From contig JBMNOE010000020.1 of the NCBI GenBank assembly GCA_050942895.1, positions 1 to 42,531 of the forward strand: DNA of 42,531 nucleotides. The letters are read 5' to 3'. Made by a program: the position numbers and the translations under genes. The notes under the pieces are model-generated. The model was not told where the DNA came from. It saw only the letters and a program-made list of their open reading frames with translations, and did no database searches. This stretch comes from JBNRMR01 sp050942895 (lineage in GTDB: Bacteria; Bacillota; Clostridia; Christensenellales; UBA1750). This document shows positions 15,963-23,935 of this stretch, piece after piece. The first letter of the stretch is position 1. Each line of letters begins with the position of its first letter.

Positions 15963-16779
15963 AGCCCATTATCCCCCTTACGGAAACATCCCCCGCGTAG
16001 ACTTTTTTTACTTGGACCTCGCCTGCCTCCCGCACGATCAGCGCGCCGTCTGCGGCTACATCAACCGCCCTGGCTTTGTAACTTCGGTCCCTTTCGTGGA
16101 CCATCACATCGCTGCCGACGTTGACGCAAAGGGAGCGGTATTTTTCAAGGATGCCCTCCCCTCCCCTCAGCAGAGCGTCGTAGTTTTCTTTGTAGCTGCA
16201 AAGAAGTCTTGAAAGCACCTGAGGCCGCGTTGCATCAACGCCGCACATGTTAAGAGACGCAGCCTTGCCCGCAAGCTCGCCCCCGTATTCAGACTTTTCC
16301 CCAGAAACATTTATGCCTATTCCGGCTATCGACCAGCCCTGCCCGCCCTCCACCAAAATTCCGCAGACTTTTTCAGGGCCGATCACGATATCATTGGGCC
16401 ATTTTATCTTCGCATCGGCGCCCAGGGCGGAAAGAGCCTCGCAGACCGCCACCGCTGCTAAAAGCGCCATCAACGGCGCAAGACGCGCCTCGAGGCCATG
16501 GGCTGAATATATGCTTATATAAAGCCCCTTGCCGGCGGCTGAAAGCCAGGAGCGCCCTGCCCTTCCTCTGCCCGAGGTCTGCTCCTGCGCCAAAACGCAT
16601 GACATATCCAACAGGCCCTCGTCCCTGAGCCTTCTTGCGTGGAGGTTGGTGGAATCGCAGGATTCAACATAGACCGCGCTGCCACCCATCCCGCACTCAT
16701 CCATTGCTCTTTTCAGCTCTGCCTGCGAAAGCAGGTCATGGTTTTTATGCAAACATTTCACCATCCCGGAGTTTGACAT
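15955..16779 (-). CDS. birA: biotin--[acetyl-CoA-carboxylase] ligase without DNA-binding domain
   Basis: Attaches biotin to carrier proteins via biotinyl-AMP. The 274-residue protein has the SCDSTN start of the catalytic domain (40-45), the biotinyl-AMP loop SGRGRAGRSW (69-78), KWPND (126-130), CGILVEG and GIGINVS, then the small C-terminal SH3-like domain. Only about 36 residues precede the catalytic domain, too few for the winged helix of class II BirA, so this one should not repress transcription. No clear ribosome binding site precedes the ATG at 16779; a start five codons in is possible. Confidence 0.93.
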   Translation of the reverse strand: MSNSGMVKCLHKNHDLLSQAELKRAMDECGMGGSAVYVESCDSTNLHARRLRDEGLLDMSCVLAQEQTSGRGRAGRSWLSAAGKGLYISIYSAHGLEARLAPLMALLAAVAVCEALSALGADAKIKWPNDIVIGPEKVCGILVEGGQGWSIAGIGINVSGEKSEYGGELAGKAASLNMCGVDATRPQVLSRLLCSYKENYDALLRGGEGILEKYRSLCVNVGSDVMVHERDRSYKARAVDVAADGALIVREAGEVQVKKVYAGDVSVRGIMGYV

Positions 16780-16812
16780 TAAACTTACATTGCATTATTA
16801 TGTTAGTATAAT
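16773..16812 (+). promoter_or_regulatory. overlapping sigma-A promoters for the aldo/keto reductase
   Basis: Two candidates: TTGACA (16773-16778) with 17 nt to TATTAT (16796-16801), and CTTACA (16784-16789) with 17 nt to TATAAT (16807-16812). The first has its -35 inside the first codons of the divergent birA gene. Confidence 0.65.
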
Positions 16813-16865
16813 TATGAATCATCTTGTTTTTAAAAGCAAGAGGATAATTGAATAGGAGTGTTTGT

Positions 16866-18011
16866 ATGCAATATAGAAGGATGGAAAAGCTGAATCTGGA
16901 CGTTTCCATTTTTGGTATTGGGCTGATGCGCCTTGAAACCGGCCCCGGCGGCCAGAGCGATATCCTCTATGATAAATCTACGCCGCTTATTCATAGAGCG
17001 ATTGACATGGGGGTAAACTACATCGACACCGCCTTTTTCTACCACGGCGGTTTCAGCGAAGTCTCATTGGGCAAGGCTCTTAAGGCCCGGCCTTCCGACA
17101 GAAAGAGGATCAAAATTGCCACAAAGCTACCCATACGCGACGGCGAAGGCTATGAGGATTGGGAAAAATATCTGAACACCTCCCTTGAGCGCATCGGCAC
17201 GGATTATGTGGACTTTTATCTTGTTCACGGCATAAACTATGCCCGCATTGAGCCGGTTAAGGACGAGCTTTTCCGCTTCCTGGAGGACATGAAAAAGAAG
17301 GGGAAGATCATTTACCCCTCCGCATCCTTCCATGGCGATTATGATGACTTCATAAAGCTGGTGGATTCCTATGATTGGTCGATGCTCCAGGTGCAGCAAA
17401 ACATACTGGATGTCTATAACCAATGCACACTTAAGGGCATGCAGTACGCCGGCAGCAAGGGCATTCCAATCGTCGTTATGGAGCCTCTGCGGGGCGGCGT
17501 CCTGGTGCGCCATGTGCCTGACGAGGCCAAAAAGCTCTACGATGAATTCTCCGTCAAGCGCAAGCCTGTGGAATGGGCCTTCAGATATGTCTACAACCAG
17601 CCGGAGGTAAAGGTAATATTAAGCGGCATAGGCAATATGGAAGAACTGGAGGAAAATGTGGAGATATTCTCCAGATCCGCCCCCGGCGTCATGAGCGCCG
17701 ACGAGCTTAAGCTGGTGGATGATGTGCGCCTTGCCTATGAGAGCCTTGCAAAGATCGGCTGCACAGCCTGCCGCTACTGCGAGCCTGGCTGCCCGATGGA
17801 AATCCCCATCTCCGACATACTCAGGGGATATGATCAGGCCTGCATAATGGGTGCCACCGGAAGGTTCCAGGCAAGATATGATCAGGTCACCAAGGATAAA
17901 AACGGGGCCGGGACCTGCATCGAGTGCGGCAATTGCGAGAGTGTATGCCCGCAAAGCATTCAGATAATCCGGCAGCTTGCCTTCTTCAGCGACAACTACG
18001 AAAGAGCGTAA
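16866..18011 (+). CDS. aldo/keto reductase with C-terminal 4Fe-4S clusters
   Basis: A 381-residue protein with an aldo/keto reductase barrel (about 8-285: FGIGLMRLET, NYIDTAFFYHGG, KIATKLPI, DYVDFYLVHG, VVMEPLRGG) followed by a ferredoxin-like tail with two cysteine clusters, CTACRYCEPGCP and CIECGNCESVCP. Such proteins occur widely in anaerobes; electrons may come from ferredoxin as well as NAD(P)H, but the substrate is unknown. The ATG at 16866 has AGGAG 8 nt upstream. A strong terminator ends the transcript. Confidence 0.93.
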   Translation: MQYRRMEKLNLDVSIFGIGLMRLETGPGGQSDILYDKSTPLIHRAIDMGVNYIDTAFFYHGGFSEVSLGKALKARPSDRKRIKIATKLPIRDGEGYEDWEKYLNTSLERIGTDYVDFYLVHGINYARIEPVKDELFRFLEDMKKKGKIIYPSASFHGDYDDFIKLVDSYDWSMLQVQQNILDVYNQCTLKGMQYAGSKGIPIVVMEPLRGGVLVRHVPDEAKKLYDEFSVKRKPVEWAFRYVYNQPEVKVILSGIGNMEELEENVEIFSRSAPGVMSADELKLVDDVRLAYESLAKIGCTACRYCEPGCPMEIPISDILRGYDQACIMGATGRFQARYDQVTKDKNGAGTCIECGNCESVCPQSIQIIRQLAFFSDNYERA

Positions 18012-18026
18012 AACATTTCTGCTCAC

Positions 18027-18060
18027 AAAGCGGCTTTACAAAAGTAAGGCCGCTTTTCTT
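18027..18060 (+). terminator. intrinsic terminator after the aldo/keto reductase
   Basis: A 13-bp stem (18027-18039 with 18044-18056, one T-G pair) with loop AAAA, followed by TTTTCTTTT. Confidence 0.92.
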
Positions 18061-18067
18061 TTCCTTC

Positions 18068-18087
18068 GCATCACTTAAAAGTGATGC
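18068..18087. promoter_or_regulatory. 9-bp perfect inverted repeat upstream of spoIIIAA
   Basis: GCATCACTT, AA, AAGTGATGC. There is no T run, so it is not a terminator. It lies 70 nt before spoIIIAA, and AAGTGAT recurs at 18102-18108. It may be a protein-binding site; the protein is unknown. Confidence 0.45.
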
Positions 18088-18156
18088 ACATGCGCCATGG
18101 GAAGTGATAAATGATCTTCGCGCATCATATAGTCTATCAAAAGAGAGGACGGGCAT

Positions 18157-19095
18157 ATGACTGCGCTTCAAAACACATTGTCAAAACCGCATACAGGTAA
18201 AACTTCTGCGCAAGGGGACTGGCGGGAAACCCTCGCCGGGCAAATGTGCCAGCCTTTTTCCGGAATCGTAAAGAGCATCGGCGATATCGACGCCTCCGCC
18301 ATAACTGAGCTGCGCTTCCGCTCCGGCAGAAGGCCAAGTGCAGCCATTGCAGGGCGCGAACGAGAGCTTAGCAGCAATATTATAACGCCCCGGATGCTTT
18401 CAGAGCTGCTCTCCTTCCTGTGCAATTTTTCCGTATATTCAAAGCAGCATCAGATATCCGAGGGCTTCATCACGCTGAAGGGCGGCTTTCGCGCGGGGCT
18501 TGCGGGCAGCGCCATATTCGGCAGCGACGGCGCCCTCACCCTTGCGGACATCAGCGGCATTGCGATACGCATCACGCGCGAAATAATCGGCTGCGCTGAA
18601 AACGCTGTGAAAAGGCTCTTTTCCGGGGGCATTTGCTCTGTGCTGATCATCTCGCCTCCCGGCCTTGGAAAAACCACCATCCTCAGGGACATGATACGCA
18701 TACTTTCAAACAGGGGCAGCAAAATCAGCGTTGCCGACGAGCGGGGTGAGATCGCCGCAATGTTTTCCGGCGAGCATTCGATGGATCTGGGCAGATGCTC
18801 CGATGTCATCGACGGCTGCGCAAAGGATATCGCAATATCGATGATGCTGCGCTCAATGAGCCCGCAGATCATCGCCGCAGATGAGATCGGCCGTGAAAGC
18901 GATGCCGCCGCCCTGAGGGAAGCCGCTCTTTCCGGGGTGAAAGTCATCGCGACGGCCCACGGCGCAAGCGCCCGCGACATCTGCTTAAGGCCCTATCTGC
19001 GGCCTGTTTTGGACAGTTTTGATAAGCTTCTTGTGCTGGGCGGGGCGCCCGGAAACATCGTCTCTTTCACCGACATCAGGGGGAATGAGCTGTGA
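18157..19095 (+). CDS. spoIIIAA: stage III sporulation ATPase SpoIIIAA
   Basis: SpoIIIAA is the secretion-type ATPase of the mother-cell-to-forespore channel needed for late sigma-G activity. The 312-residue protein has ELRFRSGRRP (51-60), the Walker A SPPGLGKTT (166-174), a Walker-B region ISVADERGEIA and IIAADEIGRESD, and the TAHGASARD sensor. First gene of a tight eight-gene operon; its stop overlaps the next start (GTGA). In Bacillus the operon is read by sigma-E; I found no convincing sigma-E site here. Confidence 0.96.
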   Translation: MTALQNTLSKPHTGKTSAQGDWRETLAGQMCQPFSGIVKSIGDIDASAITELRFRSGRRPSAAIAGRERELSSNIITPRMLSELLSFLCNFSVYSKQHQISEGFITLKGGFRAGLAGSAIFGSDGALTLADISGIAIRITREIIGCAENAVKRLFSGGICSVLIISPPGLGKTTILRDMIRILSNRGSKISVADERGEIAAMFSGEHSMDLGRCSDVIDGCAKDIAISMMLRSMSPQIIAADEIGRESDAAALREAALSGVKVIATAHGASARDICLRPYLRPVLDSFDKLLVLGGAPGNIVSFTDIRGNEL

Positions 19096-19562
19096 TTCGA
19101 TATATCGGCGCCGCCATGATGATGCTGGCGGGAACATGGCTGGGCTTTGCCCTTTCATCCGGCCTTTCAAGGCGGGTTGCGGCCCTTTCTGAATGTTTTT
19201 TCGCTCTAAGGCAGATCTGCGCAAGGATCACCAATGTGAAAATGCCTCTGCCTCAGGCCATGGCCCAATCCGGCGGGCGCTTTGAAAAAGCTGCTCAGAA
19301 CATGCATTTAGGGCCGTATAAGGCTATCGAGAGGGCATTCTTTGACAGCGGCTTTTCCCAAAAGGACGTGGAACTGCTCTCATCGCAGATCGGTATGATG
19401 ATGGCCATGAGCGCGGCGGACAGCCCGGGCGTCTGCGCGGCGGCGATATCGGAAATGGAACTGCTGCTGCATCAGGCGAAGGAGACCGCTGATAAGAACA
19501 GCAAGCTCTACAGGGCGCTTGGGGTCTGCGGCGGCGCGGCGGCGGCGATTCTTTTTCTGTAG
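19092..19562 (+). CDS. spoIIIAB: stage III sporulation protein SpoIIIAB
   Basis: A 156-residue membrane protein resembling GspF-like platform proteins of secretion systems. It has an N-terminal hydrophobic segment (about 4-22), the family stretch RVAALSECFFALRQICARITNVKMPLPQAM, and a C-terminal segment KLYRALGVCGGAAAAILFL. The GTG start overlaps the spoIIIAA stop. Normal length. Confidence 0.93.
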   Translation: MIRYIGAAMMMLAGTWLGFALSSGLSRRVAALSECFFALRQICARITNVKMPLPQAMAQSGGRFEKAAQNMHLGPYKAIERAFFDSGFSQKDVELLSSQIGMMMAMSAADSPGVCAAAISEMELLLHQAKETADKNSKLYRALGVCGGAAAAILFL

Positions 19563-19626
19563 TTTATTTATCTTTACGGCATTATCCAAAACTGGAGAAG
19601 CGAAAACAAAGGAGAGTGGGCGGCTT

Positions 19627-19824
19627 ATGAGCTTGGACATGATATTCAAGATAACGGCGATAGGCATAATCGTGGCGGTGGCTGACATGGTGCTGAAAAA
19701 AGCCGACAGGGACGACATCGCCTCCGTGGTGACGATAGCAGGTCTGGTGATAGTTATCATGATGGTGGTTTCCTCCGTCACAGACCTCTTTGCCCATGTC
19801 AGGAATCTGTTCGGTATGTTCTGA
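19627..19824 (+). CDS. spoIIIAC: stage III sporulation protein SpoIIIAC
   Basis: A 65-residue integral membrane protein: MSLDMIFKITAIGIIVAVADMV and VVTIAGLVIVIMMVVSSVTDLF are its two transmembrane segments. The family is always about this short. AAAGGAGAG lies upstream, in a 64-nt gap after spoIIIAB. Its TGA shares one base with the next ATG (TGATG). Confidence 0.95.
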   Translation: MSLDMIFKITAIGIIVAVADMVLKKADRDDIASVVTIAGLVIVIMMVVSSVTDLFAHVRNLFGMF

Positions 19825-20204
19825 TGATAAAGCTCTCTTTGTTCGCCATATTTGCCGCCCTTGGAATAATGCTGATAAAGCGGGAGCATCCCCAGATCGC
19901 CGCAGCCTGCGCAATGGCGGCGGGGGCGATGCTGCTCCTCAGCATAGTGGACAGCATTCGCCAGGTGGTAGACTCCATGAGCGACATCGCCCAGGCGGCG
20001 GGGGTGGGCCAGGAATACCTGATCTTGGCGCTAAAGCTCCTTGGGGTCAGCTATGCCTGCGAGTTCGGCGCACAGATCTGCCGCGATGCGGGTGAAGCCT
20101 CCCTTGCACAGAAGGTGGAACTGGCCGGCAGAGTGATGCTGACCGCCATGGCGGTGCCTGTGATGATATCAATACTTTCTTTGGTTAAGGACATGATGCC
20201 ATGA
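19824..20204 (+). CDS. spoIIIAD: stage III sporulation protein SpoIIIAD
   Basis: A 126-residue membrane protein related to SpoIIIAC, with about four hydrophobic segments (LSLFAIFAALGIMLI, MAAGAMLLLSIV, ALKLLGVSYACEFGAQICRDAG, VMLTAMAVPVMISILSLV). Translationally coupled at both ends: TGATG with spoIIIAC, ATGA with spoIIIAE. Confidence 0.94.
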   Translation: MIKLSLFAIFAALGIMLIKREHPQIAAACAMAAGAMLLLSIVDSIRQVVDSMSDIAQAAGVGQEYLILALKLLGVSYACEFGAQICRDAGEASLAQKVELAGRVMLTAMAVPVMISILSLVKDMMP

Positions 20205-21319
20205 CTTCTCACTCTATTTTAACCGCAGCGCAAAACAGCAGCCAGGCAATACAGCAGGATGTGAGCCGCGCACTTTCCGGAATAGACTTTTCCTCATGGG
20301 ATGAGATGCTCAGGGGCGTTTTTCCCGGCATATCCGCCGAATCAATCGCCAAAGGGGCCGCTGACGGAAGCCTGAACCTGAGCCCCTCAGAGCTTTTTGA
20401 GGCGCTAATAAGCATGGCTCTGTCAGGCCTTCGCCAGATGCTGCCCTTTGCGGCGGTGATATTGGGCCTGGCCTTTGTGGGCTGCATACTTGAACGGATG
20501 CAGGCAAACTTTTCCCAGGGAGAAACGGCGGGAGCGGCGGGCACGCTCTGCTTTCTTTTGACCGCTCTGCCCGTAATCGGCTATTTTTCACAGCAGCTTA
20601 AGCTCTGCATGGAAGGCGTAAGGCGCTTGACAGCCTTTTCCGACGCTGCCATGCCGTCTCTCCTGGCGCTGCTTACCGCCACGGGGGGCATCTCCTCCGC
20701 GGCCATGCTTAAGCCCGCAGCAATTGCCGCCACGGGGCTTATCAACACCATCATCGAAGGCATGGTCACCACATTGGTGTCATTTTGCGCTGCGCTGGCG
20801 GTTGTGGGCGGGCTGAGTTCGCCGATAAAAACCGGCAAGATGCTGCTGGCGGTTAAAACCATCTGCACATGGGTGCTGACTGCCGCCCTTTCCATATTCG
20901 CATCGGTGATAACGGTGCAGGGCCTGGGCTCATCCGCCATGGACGGCGTTTCAATCAGGGCTGTGCAATATGCCATAGACAACTATGTGCCGGTAGTAGG
21001 CGGCTTTTTCAAGGACAGCTACGGAATGCTGGTGGGCTCGGCGCTGATTCTTAGAAACGCGGTGGGAATAACCGGCCTGATATGGATAATCCTCCTTTGC
21101 TGTATGCCCCTTTTGTCGCTCATGGTTTCGATAATGCTGTTTAAGATATGCGCGGCGCTGATCGAGCCCCTTGGCGGGGAAAGAATGGCGGCAATGCTCA
21201 GCGATTTTTCCGGCATCTTCTCGCTGCTGTTCGCGGTCCTGGCATCGGTGGCCATGATGTGCATAATACTGATCGCCGCTGTCATCGCCTGCGGAAATAC
21301 GGTTATGGGCCTTATGTAA
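20201..21319 (+). CDS. spoIIIAE: stage III sporulation protein SpoIIIAE
   Basis: A 372-residue polytopic membrane protein of the forespore feeding channel. The N-terminus is hydrophobic only weakly at most and then reads SQAIQQDVSRALSGIDFSSWDEML before several membrane helices from about residue 70 on (LPFAAVILGLAFVGCIL, LCFLLTALPVIGYFS and others). The MDGVSIRAVQYAIDNYVPVVGGFFKDSYG segment (about 247-275) is the most conserved stretch of the family. Length agrees with Bacillus SpoIIIAE (~400). Confidence 0.95.
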   Translation: MTSHSILTAAQNSSQAIQQDVSRALSGIDFSSWDEMLRGVFPGISAESIAKGAADGSLNLSPSELFEALISMALSGLRQMLPFAAVILGLAFVGCILERMQANFSQGETAGAAGTLCFLLTALPVIGYFSQQLKLCMEGVRRLTAFSDAAMPSLLALLTATGGISSAAMLKPAAIAATGLINTIIEGMVTTLVSFCAALAVVGGLSSPIKTGKMLLAVKTICTWVLTAALSIFASVITVQGLGSSAMDGVSIRAVQYAIDNYVPVVGGFFKDSYGMLVGSALILRNAVGITGLIWIILLCCMPLLSLMVSIMLFKICAALIEPLGGERMAAMLSDFSGIFSLLFAVLASVAMMCIILIAAVIACGNTVMGLM

Positions 21320-21324
21320 CTTTA

Positions 21325-21355
21325 TCCTTTTGTCTTTTGTCCTTTTGTCCTTTTA
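21325..21355. repeat. T-rich tandem array between spoIIIAE and spoIIIAF
   Basis: Units TCCTTTTG, TCTTTTG, TCCTTTTG, TCCTTTTA in a row; compare 1573-1599 and 35282-35322. Confidence 0.75.
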
Positions 21356-21382
21356 CTGATCAGATTCCAAAGGAGGGCGGCC

Positions 21383-21541
21383 ATGCAGGAATATGTTGTT
21401 AGCCTGTGCGCAGTGGCGCTGCTTTCGTCATGCGCTGACATGCTGCTGCCAAAGGGCGGGCTGAGGGACAGCGTTCGCTTCGCGCTGGGGCTGATATTCA
21501 TACTGGCGCTGCTTAGGCCCATCGCCCTTCTTCTTCAATAA
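21383..21541 (+). CDS. spoIIIAF: minimal SpoIIIAF, membrane part only
   Basis: Too short for ordinary gene calling but well supported: ATG with AGGAGGG 6 nt upstream, sitting exactly in the spoIIIAF slot. Its 52 residues hold two hydrophobic segments, YVVSLCAVALLSSCADMLLP and VRFALGLIFILALLRPIALLL, which match the N-terminal membrane hairpin of SpoIIIAF (AD-ML-P-G--R--V-F--GL--L--L--P). Bacillus SpoIIIAF is about 200 residues with a soluble ring-forming domain after these helices; here a TAA follows at once and spoIIIAG starts 31 nt on, so there is no room for that domain in any frame. Confidence 0.85.
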   Translation: MQEYVVSLCAVALLSSCADMLLPKGGLRDSVRFALGLIFILALLRPIALLLQ

Positions 21542-21572
21542 AAGCCGCGCACGGAAACGGGGGAACAAACCG

Positions 21573-21959
21573 ATGAAGATGTTTGAAAAGCTGAAAAAAA
21601 TAAAGAACGGCGAGTGGATACTACTGCTCTTTGCCGTGGGAATACTTCTGGTTTACTTTTCTTCAGGCGGCTCGGGGGCATCCGGCAACGCCGACGAGGC
21701 AAGGCTGGCCAAAGTGCTTTCGGGCATCGAGGGGGCTGGGAATGTGCAGGTGTTCATATCATATAATGAACAGGAGGGCAGCGTCTACGCCTTTTCCTCC
21801 GATGAAAAAAAGACCGAGGGCAGCATCAAGGGCGTGGTGATAGTCGCCTCCGGCGCGGGCGATGCGGCGGTGCGCCTTAGGCTGGCGGAGGCCGCAAGGG
21901 TGGCTCTGGGAGTGGACGCAGCGGCCGTGAGCGTATATAAAATGGACAAAAAAAAATGA
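21573..21959 (+). CDS. spoIIIAG: stage III sporulation protein SpoIIIAG, compact form
   Basis: SpoIIIAG builds the large ring of the channel between mother cell and forespore. Here it has 128 residues (about 230 in Bacillus): a membrane helix (about 16-31, WILLLFAVGILLVYFS), then one ring-building motif, LAKVLSGIEGAGNVQVFISY, GVVIVASGAGD, VRLRLAEAARVALGV, VSVYKM. Only about 18 residues (QEGSVYAFSSDEKKTEGS) separate its first two strands, where the Bacillus protein has a long inserted beta structure. The gene is intact with good context, so this is a genuine short form and not a decayed one. Confidence 0.9.
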   Translation: MKMFEKLKKIKNGEWILLLFAVGILLVYFSSGGSGASGNADEARLAKVLSGIEGAGNVQVFISYNEQEGSVYAFSSDEKKTEGSIKGVVIVASGAGDAAVRLRLAEAARVALGVDAAAVSVYKMDKKK

Positions 21960-21991
21960 AGAAAATAAAAAAATGACCGGGAGGGTATAGT

Positions 21992-22483
21992 ATGAAAAGC
22001 ATTAAAAGTATAAATAAAAGCTGGATATTTACCGCTGCTTTGGTGTTGTTCACAGCCTGCGCGGCGGCGTATATATTATGGCCCGCGGGGAACGAAAAGT
22101 CTGATGCGCAGGCCGGCGAAGACTATGAAGGCAGGGGCAATTTCTTCGAAGTTTTCCGGCAGGAAAGGGAGCTGACCCGCCAGGAGGAATGCCGCTATCT
22201 GGATGAAATAATTGAGAGCGCATCAGCCAGCGTCCAGGCAAAACGCAGGGCCGAGGACGCTAAGCTGGACGTGGTCAGCAGGATGGAGGATGAGTTCATA
22301 ATCGAAAGCCTGCTTCTGGCGAAAAACTACAGGGATGTGGCGGTCACCATCAGCGAAAGCGGTATCAGCGTCGTCCTTGAAGGCGACAATATAAGCGACG
22401 AGGATGCCGCCCGGGTGTTGGACATCGTCCACCGCCAGACGGGCAGGGCTTCAAAGGATATCTACATAATAAACAGCAAATGA
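21992..22483 (+). CDS. spoIIIAH: stage III sporulation protein SpoIIIAH
   Basis: SpoIIIAH is the mother-cell half of the SpoIIQ-SpoIIIAH zipper. The 163-residue protein has an N-terminal membrane helix (about 11-30), a linker, the helix FFEVFRQERELTRQEECRYLDEIIES, and the YscJ/ring-building domain (about 85-163: FIIESLLLAKNYRDVAVTISESGISVVLEG through IVHRQTG). Somewhat shorter than in Bacillus (218), mainly in the linker. GGGAGGG precedes the ATG. Last gene of the operon. Confidence 0.94.
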   Translation: MKSIKSINKSWIFTAALVLFTACAAAYILWPAGNEKSDAQAGEDYEGRGNFFEVFRQERELTRQEECRYLDEIIESASASVQAKRRAEDAKLDVVSRMEDEFIIESLLLAKNYRDVAVTISESGISVVLEGDNISDEDAARVLDIVHRQTGRASKDIYIINSK

Positions 22484-22516
22484 AAAGCCGGAGCCTATAT
22501 GGCAACTCCAGCTTTT
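22483..22516. terminator. convergent terminator between spoIIIAH and grpB-like gene
   Basis: AAAAGCCGGAG (22483-22493) pairs with CTCCAGCTTTT (22506-22516), one mismatch, 12-nt loop. It starts at the spoIIIAH stop and covers the last codons of the leftward gene, so one hairpin can serve both strands. Confidence 0.75.
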
Positions 22517-23013
22517 CTGTATATATCCTGTATGACGGCGCTCTTATGGGCAAGGTAGCCGTCGATGTCGAAGGGATGCAGCAATGCGGCCTGCCGCTTC
22601 ACAATGCTGTATTCCTCCGCCTCCTCGGGATGTTCCCGAAGATAATCCCTAAGGGCAACATGCCGCCTTAGCTCCGGAGAATCCTGCGGGCAGACATACA
22701 GGTGATGCCTCATCAGATGCTCCTTTTTTTGATATTTAAAAGCCTCCCGCCCCTTGACGCCCAAATCCCCCCGGTGAACATATCCGATGGCCTCAAGGCG
22801 CCCGCAAACTGCCCCCAAGCAGTCATAGCTTTTAATCACAGCGTCGATATCTATAATGGGCTTTGCCCAAAGCCCCGGCACGGAAGTGCTCCCCACATGT
22901 TCTATGCGCAGCGCAAGGCCGCCCAGGGCTGTCTCAAGCTCCGTCTTTATCTTCATAAATTCACTGGGCCAGCTGTCGTCATATGGCAGCACCTGGATAT
23001 AGCGCTTTTCCAC
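22495..23013 (-). CDS. GrpB family protein (nucleotidyltransferase-like fold)
   Basis: A 172-residue protein of the GrpB/UPF0157 group: VLPYDDSWPSEFMKIKTELE near the start, IEHVGSTSVPGLWAKPIIDIDAVI (about 37-60) with the GSTSVPGLxxKPIIDI signature that resembles the metal-binding GS-DxD site of nucleotidyltransferases, and HHLYVCPQDSPELRRHVALRDYLREHP. In some fused proteins the domain accompanies CoaE; no function is proven for the stand-alone form. GTG start with AAGGAGG upstream. It follows the HAD gene by 15 nt. Confidence 0.9.
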   Translation of the reverse strand: MEKRYIQVLPYDDSWPSEFMKIKTELETALGGLALRIEHVGSTSVPGLWAKPIIDIDAVIKSYDCLGAVCGRLEAIGYVHRGDLGVKGREAFKYQKKEHLMRHHLYVCPQDSPELRRHVALRDYLREHPEEAEEYSIVKRQAALLHPFDIDGYLAHKSAVIQDIYRKAGVAI

Positions 23014-23028
23014 GCCAAAGACCTCCTT

Positions 23029-23745
23029 TTATACCATCGAAGGAAGGGAATCGACAAAGGCTGTGAAGGATGCGTAGTCTCCGTTCTTGTGGGCGTTTAT
23101 GTCCTCGTCTTTCGGGTTTTCCAAAAAATCGGTGATTAGGTATGTGTCCATGCCCAGCTTTTCCGCGCACATATCCTCATGCATATTATTGCCCACCATC
23201 AGGCAATCCTGGGGCTTATAGCCGGTTTTTTCGAGGGTTTCCCTGTAATAGTCAAGGTTTGGCTTGCAAAAGCTGCTGTTGTCATATCTGGTTGCCAACT
23301 GAAAGCTGTCCATGCCAATACCCATCCAATCAAGACGCGCTTTTATCGCCGCCTGGGGAAAGAGCGGGTTGGTCGCCAAAATAAGATTATAGCCCTTATC
23401 TTGAAGGGTTTCTATCCATCTTGCGGGAAGGTCGGTTTTTCTAAGCAAGGGCTTTACCACGCTGAATTCATTTGAATAAAACTCATTAGTAATTCTTTCC
23501 GCAAACTCCCTCTCCACATCCAGAGCCTTGGTAAAATGCAGCCAGAAGCGCTCGCTGTTGGGCATGGAGCCATCATTTTTCAGCATATGGCCGGTGCCCT
23601 CCCAAAGGGCGGCCGCCATGGCCTTGCCGTCGCAGCCCAGCTTGGGCGCGCAGACCTTCATCAATTCCTTGATGTAAACATTTGCAAATGTTTCAAGATC
23701 TATGGGCAGCAGGGTTCCGTCAAGGTCGAATAAAACAGTCTTCAT
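23029..23745 (-). CDS. HAD-superfamily hydrolase
   Basis: A 238-residue protein with HAD motif I LFDLDGTLLP (5-14; Asp7 and Asp9 nucleophile and acid), a helical cap, motif II region LATNP, the lysine of CKPNLDYY and motif IV GNNMHEDMCAEKLGMDTY (about 193-210). Likely a phosphatase for a small molecule; substrate unknown. GGAGAG precedes the ATG. Probably co-transcribed with the grpB-like gene. Confidence 0.9.
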   Translation of the reverse strand: MKTVLFDLDGTLLPIDLETFANVYIKELMKVCAPKLGCDGKAMAAALWEGTGHMLKNDGSMPNSERFWLHFTKALDVEREFAERITNEFYSNEFSVVKPLLRKTDLPARWIETLQDKGYNLILATNPLFPQAAIKARLDWMGIGMDSFQLATRYDNSSFCKPNLDYYRETLEKTGYKPQDCLMVGNNMHEDMCAEKLGMDTYLITDFLENPKDEDINAHKNGDYASFTAFVDSLPSMV

Positions 23746-23875
23746 ATGTCTCTCCTATATCGAGCGGTAAACTTAATTAAGTACATATTACAGCACGATT
23801 GTAAACTCTGCACAAACTTTCAAAACATTTATATGCAGGCATAAATACTTGCTTTCTCAAACTATCTCGCAAGGC

Positions 23876-23913
23876 GCAAAACAAAAACCGACAGCGGGTC
23901 TGTTTGCTGCCGG
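23876..23913 (-). terminator. terminator of the PRPP synthetase transcript
   Basis: CCGACAGC (23888-23895) and GCTGCCGG (23906-23913) form an 8-bp stem with one G-U pair in leftward RNA, followed by TTTTTGTTTT. It lies 23 nt after the gene's stop. Confidence 0.82.
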
Positions 23914-23935
23914 CCTTCATTAATTTGCTTTTTCT

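Noticed and set aside
18104..18130. Sigma-E promoter for spoIIIAA (TGATAAA ... CATCATAT)
   Set aside because: Spacing is 11-12 nt instead of 13-15 and both boxes are weak; regulation by sigma-E is likely from the family but not shown here.
23771..23782. Palindrome ACTTAATTAAGT upstream of the HAD gene
   Set aside because: A 12-bp AT-only palindrome is too likely by chance and matches no operator that I know.
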